Below are positions 23,476 through 33,933 of a stretch of DNA of 64,000 nucleotides, in pieces. The DNA is taken from NCBI RefSeq assembly GCF_965638725.1, contig NC_134962.1, positions 1,247,501-1,311,500 of the forward strand, in the 5' to 3' direction. The stretch's first letter is position 1. Every line of letters starts with the position of its first letter. Made by a program: the position numbers and the translations under genes. The notes beneath the pieces were generated by a model. It was not told the origin of the DNA and made no database searches. It was given only the letters and a program-made list of their open reading frames with translations. The DNA comes from Aptenodytes patagonicus (Eukaryota > Chordata > Aves > Sphenisciformes > Spheniscidae).

Positions 23476-24890
23476 ATGGTGCTGTGGTTTTTGTGAGCAT
23501 GGTGAAGGGGGGGGGGGACACACACGATTCGGGCAGCTTTGGGCAGGAGCTGCCTTCAGCGGGATGGATGGAGGGGGGGACGGGTCCTCTCCCTGCCCCG
23601 GGGAAGGGTTGGGGTGCTGGGGGGGGGGGGGGGGGGAGAGGTTGCTGTTGTCCCAAGGGATGGTGCGGGGCAGGGTTGGGGCGGCAAGGTGCTGCCTGCT
23701 TGGGCATGGTGGTGCACGGCTGCCCGTCTCCCATCACAGGCAGCATCGCGGCGGACCCCTGCCCGGTCCTTCCACTTCTCGCCAGGGTCAGGCTCCTGTG
23801 TCCTCGTCGATTGGGCAGGAGAGCCCAAGTCCAGGCTCTCAGTTGGGCTGGGGGCGGGGGGGGGGGGGACGGACGCTGATTTTGGGGCTGTGGGCTCAGC
23901 ACCGGCATGGAGCCAGGCAGAGGGAGCACCCACAGCCATGTTGGGCGGGGGTTGAGGAGGGCAGGGGGGCTCACAGCCCTGCGTCCCAGTGGGTGCCTTG
24001 CTGTGTCCGACAGCCCCCCGCCCTCCTCCCCCCCCCCCCCCGCCACGTTCCCAAGGCTGCCCCTTGTCCCTCGGCTTTGCCATTGCTGAGATGGGTAAGA
24101 GGAAACCTCCTCCCAGCACCATCTTCCCGGGGGGGGGGGGGCTCATCTCGGCATGGTTTGAACCCCACGCGGGTGGGCCCGGTCCCACAAACACTGGGGC
24201 TCGTTCGGGATGCTCCAAGCGTGGGGGGCACCGAGCCGTGTGTCGTCGTCGTCGTCGTCGTCCCCGTTCCCCCCCCCCCCCCCCCCCCCCGCTCCCGGCA
24301 GGACGCTCTCTGCTTGAGGCTCAGCCTTCCCGACGACACCCCCCACCCCCCCAATCCCCTTCGGGGTGCACAGGGGCCGGCCGGAGCGTGGGGGGGCAGC
24401 GGCCGGGGCAGAGCGGGGCCTGGCGGGAGCGGCAGCGGCCGTGGGCCGGTGGGAGGCGGTGGGAGGCCGCGGACACGAGCACCATCCCGTGGGCGACGGG
24501 GGGAGCTGCCGTGGAGCTGCAGCCGCAGCGGCCGCTGCTGGGGACAGAGAGCACCCGCACGGCCAGCACACCCGCGAGGGCTGTGGGTGACCCCCCCCTC
24601 CCCCCCCCCAGTCCCCGAGAGCCACCAGCCCTGTCCCCAGCCCCTCTGAGCCCCCCACGCAGCCCCGGCCCCCCTCCTCACCCCCCCCCCAACGCCCCCA
24701 CCCTTCCCCTCTGCGCCTGGCAGTGCTGCAGGAGCCCCGACACGGGGGACGGGACCCCCTCACCCCGGCACGGCCAGAGCTCCACGCAGCCAGGGACACG
24801 GAGATGCCCCAGCACGGAGCCGGGAATGGGACCCTGCCTGGGGGACCCGGCTGCAGGGGCTCCCCGAGACACCACACGCGCCACAGCAGG
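23476..24890. other. Convergent intergenic region rich in G and C runs
   Basis: The spacer between the 3' ends of BCL2L1 (plus) and the BPI-like gene (minus) holds no supportable gene. It is marked by homopolymers: G runs near 23508-23517, 23619-23636, 23858-23870 and 24130-24140, and C runs near 24028-24041, 24269-24290 and 24594-24610. A (GTC)n microsatellite lies at about 24241-24262. The long Gly/Pro/Arg frames here come from base composition. Confidence 0.7.
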
Positions 24891-24908
24891 TTGAGCCACA
24901 CTCCCAGC

Positions 24909-24914
24909 TTTAAT
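24909..24914 (-). terminator. Poly(A) signal of the BPI-like gene
   Basis: On the minus strand an ATTAAA hexamer lies about 180 bases after the stop codon of the BPI-like gene. Cleavage would fall near 24890, giving a short 3' UTR. No AATAAA is seen nearer. Confidence 0.55.
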
Positions 24915-25093
24915 CCCTGCCGAGGAGCCCCCGGCAGGTGGGGGGGGGTCGGTGGGTCCCACAGGCGGGTGGCTCTGCCAGCCACGGGACCGCAATGGCA
25001 TCGGTTCCCCCCCCCGGCTGCCAGCGGGGCTGTGACGGTGACGGGGACATGGCTCGCGGCGGGGGCCAGCAGGTTCCCACGCAGCGGCTGGTC

Positions 25094-28000
25094 TCAGGAC
25101 TTGTACTGCAGGTCCGTGTTGATGAGCACGAAGCCCTGCAGTGAGTCGGGGTGAGAGGGGGGACATGGGGGGGCACGGGGGGCGTGAGGGGCACCAGGGC
25201 GAGGGGACAGTGGCAGCACCCACCTCCTGCAGCGAGAGCCGGGGGTTGAGCAGACTGAGGCCGTGCAGGGCGGGCAGGGGGACACCGGCCCGGAGCCGCC
25301 CTGTGGGGAGAGCAGAGCCGTGAGGGGGGGGCAGCCCCAGGGCAGCTGGGGGGGGGGGGACACGGGTACAGGATGGGGACAGCACTCACTGTTTGCCCAG
25401 GGCACCCCAAAAAGCCACAGCCCGAACTTCAGCAGGGTCTCCAGCCTCTTCACCTGTGGGACAGGCAGCCCCATGAGTCCGGCATGGGGCAGGCAGAGGG
25501 GGCTGCGGCGCAGGCAGGGCTCAGCTCCCCTGCCAGGGCTGCACCCGCTGCCTGTGCAAGCGCTCAGCAGCACTGGCCTTGCACAGGAGCCACAGCACCC
25601 CCAAACCCCACCCCCCAGACCCCCAGACCCTGCTCCCAGGCTGGTGCAGAGCCCGAGGCTCCCCTTGGCTGCCCCGTCTCACCTCCACTGGGCCCACATG
25701 CGACGTCACCTGCGCCACGCTGAGCCTGGAGGGTGAGAGCAGGGTGAGAGCCAGGCACAGGGATGGGAACCGTCCCCTCCTGGGGCAGGGACGGGCTGAG
25801 CCCCACGGCAGGGCTGGGAGCCTGGCAGAGCAGGTCCAGCTGAGGACCTAGCCGGGGTACGAGTGCCAGGGCAGCAGTCATGGCCAAGAGCTGGGGGCAG
25901 GATGGAGTCTGAGCAAGCAATATGGGAACCAGGGAGGCAAAAGGCCAGAGGTGGAGAATGGGGGGGGAGCTCCCTGGGGACATCCATGGGAAGGCCGGAC
26001 CCAGCACAGGGCTGGGGACTCACCCTCTCAGGCTCACGGTGCCCCCGAGCCTGTTCCCGGTGATGGTCGGCTTCCCCGTCACGTTGGCGTCCTGCAGAAA
26101 GAAGAGATGTCAGAAAGACCAGGGCAGTGCCCGCAACCCTGCATCGCCCAGCATGGCCCAGCATCACCCAACATCACCCCAGCATCGCCCAACATGGCCC
26201 CAGCCTGAAGTGCAGGCAGCGGACCCTCTGCCATGGCAGCACCAGCCACTCACGATGTTCAGCAGAAAAGCGGGGACGCGGGTGGCATTGGGCAGCACCA
26301 CGAAGGCCTCGGCGGAGCTGAAGAGGGCCCCGTGCAGGGCGTCGGGGTGGCAGGAGAGCAGGGGCTGCCGGCGGGCCGAGAGGTGCAGCTCCATGGGCTG
26401 GTCTGGGTAGCGCTCCTGCAGCTGGGGGGGACGAGGGCTGGGCTGGCACGGAGCTACACTGGCACCGCTGGCACCAGCCCAGGCTCCCAGCCGGCCCCCA
26501 CCACTGCCCGGGGCCCGTGTGCCCCATCACCGCCCTGCCCGGGGCTCGGGTGGTGAATGCGTCCTGTCCTGCCCACGGTCCACCCGTGCACATCCTGTCC
26601 TGCCTGTGTCCCCTCCCGACTGCGTCCCATCCTGCATCCCATCCTGCCCATCCTGCCTGCATCCCATCCCGCCTGCATCCCATCCCGCGTCCCATCTCCC
26701 CTGCGCCCCATCCCTCCTGTGCCCCATCCTGCCTGCATGCCATCCAGTGTCCCAACCCGCCTGTGTCCCATCCCCTGTCCCATCCCTCCTGTGTCCCACC
26801 CCTCCTGCATCCCATTTCATGTCTTGTCCCTCCTGCATCCCGTCCTACCTGTGTCCCATCCCACCTGCATCCTATCCCTCCTGCATCCCATCCCGTGTCC
26901 CATTCCACCTGCATCCTGTCCCATCCCATGTTCTATCCCACCTGTGTCCCATTCTCCCCCTGTCCCACCCCCCCCTGCCCAGTGCTGGGGACCACTCCCT
27001 GCCCTGCGCCCACCTGTGGGGAGAAGACCCCCATGCTCTTGGTCCTCAGCTGGAGCGGGAACCGCCGCGGGAGCTGGAAGGCAGCAGAGGGGTCGGGACG
27101 CTGGTGCCACAAGGCACGGGCGGGCACGGGGACGCCCCGGCAGGACACCGGGGGGGCAGCCCTGCCCTGCAGCCACGGCCGGAGCCGTCCCTACCATGTT
27201 GCTGGAGATGTTCCTGCGCAGGGCCCCGGCTGTGAAGTATGCGAAGGCGGCCGAGTTGGCAACAAACTCTGTGATGGCCAGCAGCAGCATGGGCTCGTGC
27301 GCTGCGGGCAGCGCAGTGGGCAGAGCTGCAGGCAACTCCACGGGCAGCGCCACGGGCAGCGCCGAGGAGGGTCTCTGCTGACACTTGCCCACCCTGAAGA
27401 ACTCCCCCTGTGCAGACAGACAGACGGACAGGCGCAAGGCTCAGCCCAGCTCCCCCCATGCCACGTTCCCAGACCCAGCCCAGGGACACCCCGGATGATG
27501 TTACCTTGAGGGCGACGTCCCCGTGCTCTGCCATGATGGCCGGCCGTCCCAGCAGGGAGTGGTCGATGGCGGCGAAGGGGTCCAGCTGGGTGGACACTGC
27601 AGGGACACGGGGCCAGTTGCGGGGAGCCGAACCACCCGCCCCTTCCTGCAGCCCCCAGTCCCGCAGACCCCACCGGGCACCAGCCCCACACACAGCGTCA
27701 CCTAGGCCACCCTGCCCGGTCCCCTCTTGCCCCAGCCCCGGTCCCCAGGGTCCCCTCACCCACCTTTCACGTGCTTCAGGGCAGCCTCCAGCCTGTGGAT
27801 GCCCCTGCGGAGCTCAAGGCAGAGCTGGAAGCAGAGCAGGGCGTCAGCAGGGGTCCCCAAGCTGCTCACTTGGGGGGACAGGGACACCAGCTCCCCACGG
27901 CGTGGGGGCCGAGCACCCACCTGCTTGTTCAGCTCCTGCCGCAGAGGTCTCTGGAGCAGCGGTGCCAGCAGGTTGTAGAGCCAGCTGCGGGGCAGAGCAG

Positions 28001-29040
28001 GGTCCTCAGATCACCCCGGGGTGCCCCAGCCTCCCCCAGCTCAACACCCAGGCTGGGGGCACTGGGGAGTCCCCATGTGCCGGGGACAGGAGGGGAACAG
28101 GGGTCCCGGCGTCACCTGTGTCCGCGGTGAAACTCCATGTGCAGGTCAGTGCCACGGGCGTCGCAGCCAGCGCTCCACACCATGGGGCGGCCAGTGCCAT
28201 CCACGCTCACCCCCAGCACCGCCGCCATGGCCAGGTCATGCATGCGGAGCTCGATGGAGCCCTTGTCCTGGCTGGGGACAGAGCAGGTGAGCATGGGGAC
28301 GGCAGTGGCCCCGAGCCACCCTGAGCCACCTGGGTCCCCATCCCTGTGCCCCGTGCGGGTGAGGACTCACATGGCACCCAGCTGGGCTCCCCACTCGGCG
28401 CTGAGCCGGATGCGGGCGCGCTGCACCGTCAGCCTCACCCCCACGTCCTCGGCGAAGTCCACGGCAGAGTCGTTTATCTGCAGCTCGTGGATGTGGATCC
28501 TGCACGACACGGGCAGCCTGGGCTCGCAGCTGCGCCTGGGGCACGGCCGGGATGGGAATGGGGACAGGGACGGGGACCCTGTGGGCGGCTCTTACCAGGG
28601 CACAGCGTAGGTGAATGTCCCCAGGAGCGGGCTGTAGTAGGAGCCCGTCAGGTTTAGCTCGTGTTCCTTCTGCAGCAGCGACTGGAGCAGCTCCAGCCCA
28701 AACTGCCGGCCTGGGGCAGAGCACAGATTTGGGGGAGGGTGCCAGAGAAGGGGCTGGGGTGCTGGTGGGGCGAGCAGCCGGGTCCAGGACACCCCTCCAT
28801 CCCCCATCCCAGGCAGTCTGGGCATGGTTCCCCTCCACCCCCTGCCCAGTTCCCCCACGGGTGATCAGGGACGCAAGACTCACCGAATTCCAATGCCTTC
28901 CGGGTCAGCCGGGCCTTGATGCCGGGGTTGGTGCCGGCCGCGGGCACGCAGGCAGTCAGCAGGAGCAAGAGACAGAGCCACGCCGGCCCTCGTGTGCCTT
29001 GGGGATGGTGCCGGGACCTGGAGGCTGGAGCAGAGGACAT
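25094..29040 (-). CDS. BPI/LBP-family secreted lipid-binding protein, 15 exons
   Basis: Exons (minus strand, in order) are 29040-28884, 28710-28596, 28499-28371, 28271-28116, 27984-27921, 27824-27764, 27596-27505, 27407-27195, 27073-27014, 26421-26254, 26091-26024, 25725-25683, 25453-25390, 25300-25224 and 25135-25094. All junctions close in phase and give 502 residues, against about 480 for BPI and LBP, which also have 15 exons. A signal peptide (hydrophobic WLCLLLLLTACVPAAG) is followed by GTNPGIKARLTRKAL, the typical mature start. C170 and C209 occupy the conserved disulphide positions of the N-terminal barrel. Possible N-glycosylation sites include NLT, NIS, NAT and NVT. The C-terminus (VPLPALHGLSLLNP...GFVLINTDLQYKS) aligns with the BPI/LBP end. 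Members bind LPS or other lipids outside the cell. Exon 8 carries an extra Ala-Leu-Pro repeat between the barrels. Which paralogue it is (BPI, LBP, BPIFC-like or bird-specific) cannot be settled here, so no symbol is given. Confidence 0.9.
26580..26965. repeat. Degenerate CATCCC/CCTGC minisatellite in BPI-like intron 9
   Basis: The intron between the exons at 27073-27014 and 26421-26254 is largely a tandem array of about 15-base units such as CCTGCATCCCATCCC, with many variants. It produces overlapping long false frames on both strands (WDxG-type on minus, HPxCIPS-type on plus). It does not disturb the flanking splice sites. Confidence 0.9.
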
Positions 29041-29059
29041 GGCTGTGGGATGCCCGGCC

Positions 29060-29215
29060 GCTGCGGAGACCCCATCCCTGCGCACCAGCCCGGCCAGGAC
29101 TTATATCGGGAACAGAGAGCCCGAGGTGACATCAGCCTCCTGCGCACATGCAGGGGCCACCGCAGCGCTCTGGCCGCCAAAAGCCCGGCCTTGCCCAACG
29201 CGTGACTCAGCAGGG
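29060..29215 (-). promoter_or_regulatory. TATA promoter and NF-E2/MARE site of the BPI-like gene
   Basis: On the minus strand a TATA box (GATATAAG, TATAA at 29105-29101) lies about 60 bases upstream of the start codon, placing transcription start near 29075 and giving a 5' UTR of about 35 bases. About 100 bases further upstream is TGCTGAGTCA at 29212-29203, a full NF-E2/small-MAF site that also fits the antioxidant-response core TGACnnnGC. The TATA position argues against the in-frame upstream ATG at 29085. Confidence 0.6.
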
Positions 29216-32200
29216 AAGCCAGTTCCCCCATTGTTCCCCACTCGCGCCCATCGTGGGAGTGGAGGAAGGTAGGATCCCACACCGCGCTGCTGCCAGCCCC
29301 CTACCCTGGGGGTGCGCAGGAGCCGGGGGCACTGGCCAGGGCTCCCCATGGCGGGGCACGTGGCCGGCATGTGGGGACATGCAGGGACCCGGCTGGGCCA
29401 GGGTCCCAAGGAGCTTCGGCTATGCCCAGCCCAGGGCAACGGTGGAGTGGGGGGACGTGGCGAGTTGGTCCCCAGGCTACACCAGGGGGGATGGGGCTCA
29501 GCCCGCTTGCACCAGGGAGCAGCGGCTCTTCCCGCTTTGGGAAGGGCTCTGGGGACCTTGTGTGGGGGCACCTGAACCTCAGTGGGGGTCAGGGTGGCCA
29601 GGGCGCGACAGCAGCTCCCAGGGCCGCAGTGTGACGGGAAGGTCGGGACAGTCAGAGTGAGAGCAGAACTGTGCAATCCCCTTCAAAAAGCCCCGGCTGC
29701 AGAGGAGGAGCCGTCCACGCTCCCAAAGCCGCCGCCGCAGGACCATCCCCCAGCCGGGGTGAGCCCCTCCGGCTGGACAGTGCCATGGGCTATGGCTGCC
29801 AGGGGTCCAGCTGCCTGCCTGGATCCAGCCTGGGGACCCAGGGATCCCTCCAGGGGGGCCAGGGCCCCATCCCAGCACTATGGGGGGGGGATGTAGGGCC
29901 CACGGCCAACCTCACTGGAGGGACCACAGCCCTGTGTAATGCACCTTATGGACTCCTCAAGAGCAGCTGCCCGCTTGCCCAGGACCTCCAGTGCCACCAA
30001 CCATGGCTGCAGCAACGGCCACGGCCCCCGGCAGCATCCCAAAGGCCAGTGCTGCCCCTGGCCCCCACCCCGCACCCACCACAGCCCCTCTATCCCTGGG
30101 TGGCCCCGCCCTGCACCAAACCTCACCGTGGCAGGTGGTCACGGTGCCCCACGCCATGGGGGCTGCGGGTCCTGTCGTGGGTCCCAGCTGTGCCATGTCC
30201 CCGGGGCCCTATGTGGCAGCAAGCAGCAGGGACTGGCTCTGACGCCGATGTCCATCCCGGGGCAGCCGGGCTGGTCGGACCAGAACGTCACCCGGTTCCC
30301 TGGTCCCTAATCCCTTCCGGGATGAATCAGGTCCCGTGAAAACAGTGAGGGACTGGTTGGGGCGCAGGTGCCCGCAGGGCTGGGCCCTCCCTGGGGCTCT
30401 CCAGCACATCCTGTTGTGGCTGCATCCGGCACCCCGGCACATGGCAGGCTGCTCAGCCCTGCCAGACCCGCTCCAAGCCTGGGCCGGCTCTGCGCAGCCC
30501 CTTCCCCTGCTCTCTGGCTGTCCCGGTGGTGCCAGGCCCCCAGTCGTGGCAGCCCTGTGGCAGTGCCATGCCGCATCCCCGTTCCCTGAGAGGAGGATGA
30601 TGGCCGGGGCTGCATCGCGAGGGCTCGGCCGTGGGGCACACAGGGCTTGGGCAGGGGGTCGGGGCAGAGACGTGGGGACACACATCAGCACGCACGGAGC
30701 CCCTCTCCCCACGGCTCCAGCTGGAGCTTCCATGTCTGCCTACAGCGAACGGGCAAGGACAGCAGCGGGGAGCACGGCAGGGGTGCAGCCGCTGTGCCGT
30801 GGCATGGGGAAGTGCCCCAGCACCCCCCCGCACCGCCCCCGGCCCGAGCAGAGCCCCGAGGCCCCGGCTCTCCCAGCCCCGGGACCCTCCGGGCTCCTCC
30901 GGGAGGGCAGCCCGGGCCGGGCCGTGCAGTGCGAGCGGGCACCGGGAGAGGGACCCAGCGCCACGCTGCGGGACCCAGCAGGAGCCGGCCGGGCCAGGGG
31001 CTGCCGCGGCGATGGAGGGGTCCCAGGGAGTGATGGGGGGGACACCGGTGGGGATGATGGAGGGGACACTGGAGGGTTGATACAGGGAACCCGGGGAAGT
31101 GATGGAGGGGACCCATCCGATGACAGAGGGGACATCAGGGTTGATGGACGGATTCATCCACAGGGACCTGGAGCCCGCACCCCCCCCCCAGCGTGTCCCC
31201 TGCTGCTGTGTCACAGCCAGGCCAAGGTTGGCCGGGCCAGGCAGTGTCCTGGTTCCCCAAGTCACCTGCCCCTGCTCGCCCCCCTGCCGGGTGATCTGCC
31301 GGGCTGGGGAACTGTGGCTGTGCACACACAGACACACACGGGCACGTGGAGCTGTGGCCGTGCAAACACACAGGAACGCTCATGCAGAGGCGCACACATG
31401 CACACACCTGCAGCCAGGGCTGGCCAACCCCTTCCAGCCCCAGTGACCCCCGGCTGCAGGACCCTGGGGGGCAGGAAGGGCCCTGCCAGGGCAGCCCCAA
31501 GCTGGCCTCCTGCCCCAGGGGCGGCTGGGGCAGCAGGAGCCCCCCAGGCACCCATTTACCCCCACCAGGCCCATAGGAAGGTCCATATGCATCTGCTGCG
31601 GGAGGCAGTGTCCCCCCCAAGGCGTTCGTGAGTCATGGGGCAGCTCAAGGTCAGCGCCGCTGCCCAGGGCATCCCCAGCATGTGGGGTTGCACAACCCCC
31701 GTGCAATTTCCTTCTCCTGAAAAGCTCGTCCAGCCCCGCCGGTGACGGTTGCACCGGGGCGAGCCAGAACTGCAGGGGCAGCACCTCAGCGAGCAGCACC
31801 CCGGGGCTCACACCCGCCCTCCCTTGGGGCAGCACGACGGGACCGTCCCCTGCAGCACCACTCTCCCACAGCCCGGCACCCCGGCCTCAGCCCTGACACA
31901 GCGGCGACTGTGGGAGTCACAGGAACGCTGCAGGGTGCAGTCAGCCCTGCTGGGAACCGGGGCGAGGGCAGGCCCACGCTGCCAACTCACTGCTGCCCAG
32001 GGAAACCGGGACCCCACGCTCCCCAGCTGGGCACAGAGCCCCACACCTGGCTCCCAGCACTGTCCCCTCCGTGTCATCGTCCCATCAAGACACCTTCCCA
32101 GAGGAGACACGTCCCAGCGCTGCTCTCTTCCCACCGCAGAAAACGGGGTGCAAACCATCTTTCCTTGTGTGCCTGCCCCCGACACCCCATGCCCAAGCCC

Positions 32201-32520
32201 AGGGAGTGAGAGGAGGGAGCAGGACACGGACCCCGCGGGAGCCACTGGGCCCTGGGAGAGGCTCTGTGCAGGCAGTGCTGGGACAGGGACAGGCCACCTG
32301 CAGACCCCAGCACACCTGGGCCCACCCCAGCCCGTGGGAGACCCCCCCCCTCCCCAGCACCACCACAGGGGCCCGGCCCCGGTACCCCACAGCACACCCA
32401 CCCAGCCCGTACTGGTCCAGATAAGACTCCCCCCAGTTTCATGCTCCCTGGGGGCATGTCCCCGGGGCCCAGACCCCCCCCGAAGCCCCCGGGGGGGGAG
32501 GCGGGCAGGAAGCAGAGGCG
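29216..32520. other. Intergenic region between BPI-like gene and ID1
   Basis: No gene is supported here. Sequence similar to COX4I2, which lies between ID1 and BCL2L1 in mammals, was looked for and not seen. The region has a degenerate CA-rich patch (about 31320-31410), a TGAGTCA AP-1 site (about 31629), and G/C-rich sequence that yields long Pro/Ala/Gly frames without motifs or splice sites. Confidence 0.6.
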
Positions 32521-32821
32521 TGCCTGGTCATCAGGGCTTGTTTAATAACAAAACTCCAGCTATTGTAGAACAATATTCTCCAGCATCATTGTAATATACA
32601 ATACGGGGAATGCTCTCAGCAATCTGAGAAGGATACGTCCCGCGGCCGCCGGGCAGCACCCCCTGCGCAGGCTGCAGGGGGGACCCCCCGGGGCAGCCCC
32701 ACCAGAGGAGGGGGCCGCGGCTGCCGGCCCCAGCCGCGCCGCCGGGGGTCCCGGGATGCAGGCGAGCCGCGGCTTTCGGGGCCGGGGTCCCGGGGATGTC
32801 CGCGGCGGGTCCGGAGCGGTC
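32520..32821 (-). other. ID1: ID1 3' UTR with conserved AT-rich end and ATTAAA signal
   Basis: The UTR ends in an AT-rich block at 32603-32541. On the minus strand it contains TATTGTATATTACAATGAT, then GAATATTGTTCTACAATAG, then TTTTGTTATTAAACAAG. The ATTAAA poly(A) hexamer is at 32546-32541 and cleavage should fall near 32520. From memory the same run of elements ends the human ID1 mRNA, which supports both the gene identity and this 3' end. Confidence 0.8.
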
Positions 32822-33411
32822 TCAGCGGCACAGGATCCGGTCGGCGGCGGGCATGCACGGAGCCTGCGGGAAACGGGGGCGAAGCGGCCGGTCAGTGCTG
32901 GTCGGGGGGGTCCCGGGGAGGACGGGAATGGAAGGGGGCAGGAGGAAGGAGCACCCCCGGGGGAGAGGACAACGTGGTGGAGAGCCGGGGGGGGGGGGGA
33001 GGTCGGGGAACCCGGCTGGGCCGGCGCAGCCCGGCGGGAGAGCGGGACCGGGCCGGTGACCGCCGGGCCCGGAGGGTCCGCACTCACCTCGGGGGGGTCC
33101 CCAGCGGCGGCGGGGCGGGGGGGCCCGCGCTGCAGCGCCAGCTGCAGGTCCCAGATGTAGTCGATGACGTGCTGCAGCAGCTCCACCTTGGAGACCCGCC
33201 GGTGCCGCGGCAGCGTCGGCACCAGCGCCCGCAGCCGCGAGTAGCAGCCCTTCATGTCGTACAGCAGCGCGGCGGCGGCCGCCTGCTCCGCCGCCCCCGG
33301 GGACGCCCCCGGGCCCGGCCCGCAGCGAGCGGCCTCCCCGGGCCGCACCGCCTTCAGCGCGCCGCCGGCGCCCGCGGGCAGTGGCGAGGGGGCGGCGGCG
33401 GCGACCTTCAT
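32822..33411 (-). CDS. ID1: ID1: inhibitor of DNA binding 1 (HLH without basic region)
   Basis: Exons are 33411-33088 and 32863-32822, joined in phase 0, giving 121 residues. ID1 dimerises with E proteins through its helix-loop-helix and, lacking a basic region, keeps them off DNA. The HLH is clear at about 49-92 ([20 protein letters not shown], then [19 protein letters not shown]). Exon 2 encodes only [13 protein letters not shown], the counterpart of human AACVPADDRILCR, and the intron sits at the same place (after Glu). The stretch between the HLH and exon 2 is only about 14 Pro/Ala-rich residues, so the mammalian segment with the STLNGEISAL leucine-rich export signal is missing. The start at 33411 gives the conserved MKVA opening; the 26-codon in-frame extension starts at 33489, inside the TATA region, and is rejected. 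Confidence 0.95.
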
Positions 33412-33439
33412 GGCGAGGGGCGGCGGGACGCGACGGGCG

Positions 33440-33545
33440 GCGGCGGGACCCTGCGGGCGGACAGCCGAACAAGCGCCCCGCCGCGCCAATTATAGAGCGC
33501 CGCCGACGAGGGGGCGGGGCCGCGGGGAGAGCCGCGGCCAATGGC
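33440..33545 (-). promoter_or_regulatory. ID1: ID1 core promoter (TATA, CCAAT)
   Basis: On the minus strand CTATAAT at 33495-33489 is a TATA box placing transcription start near 33460, about 50 bases before the ATG. A CCAAT motif at 33538-33542 (plus orientation) lies about 45 bases upstream of the TATA box. CpG-rich sequence surrounds both. Confidence 0.65.
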
Positions 33546-33933
33546 GGCGCCGCGGGGGCGGGGACGGCCCCGCCCACCCCATTCATGCGCCCCCCCCCGA
33601 AGGGCAGCGCCTTAAAGGGGCGGTGGCGGGGAGAGGGCGGCGGGGGGGCTTGGGCTGCGGCGCGGGGGGTCACCGGGGGTCCGGGGGGCTACCGGGATGC
33701 GGAGCGCCGGCGGGCACCGCCCGCCCCGACACTTTCCCCGCCATTAACGTGGGTGATTGCCCCGCGGGGTCCCGGTGTCGGGCTCCCCGCAGCCCCCGCT
33801 TCCCCTCCACCCCCGGCGCTCCCCGCAGCCCCGCTCGCCCCTTGCCCCCCCCCAGGCCTCCCGGTGCCTCTCCAGCCGCCCAGCCCCCCTGCGCTCCCTG
33901 GGCCCCCCGCCGCCCCCGCCGCCTCCCCGGCGG

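Noticed and set aside
26174-27509. Repetitive frames (WDxG-type on minus, HPxCIPS-type on plus) in the BPI-like gene
   Set aside because: They are translations of the intronic minisatellite and are interrupted by well-supported exons in other frames.
29041-29085. In-frame ATG at 29085 as start of the BPI-like protein
   Set aside because: It lies at or upstream of the transcription start predicted from the TATA box at 29101, and the ATG at 29040 gives a normal signal peptide.
29216-32520. COX4I2, expected between ID1 and BCL2L1 by mammalian synteny
   Set aside because: No exon resembling the conserved COX4 core was seen here or in 23.5-25.0 kb by eye.
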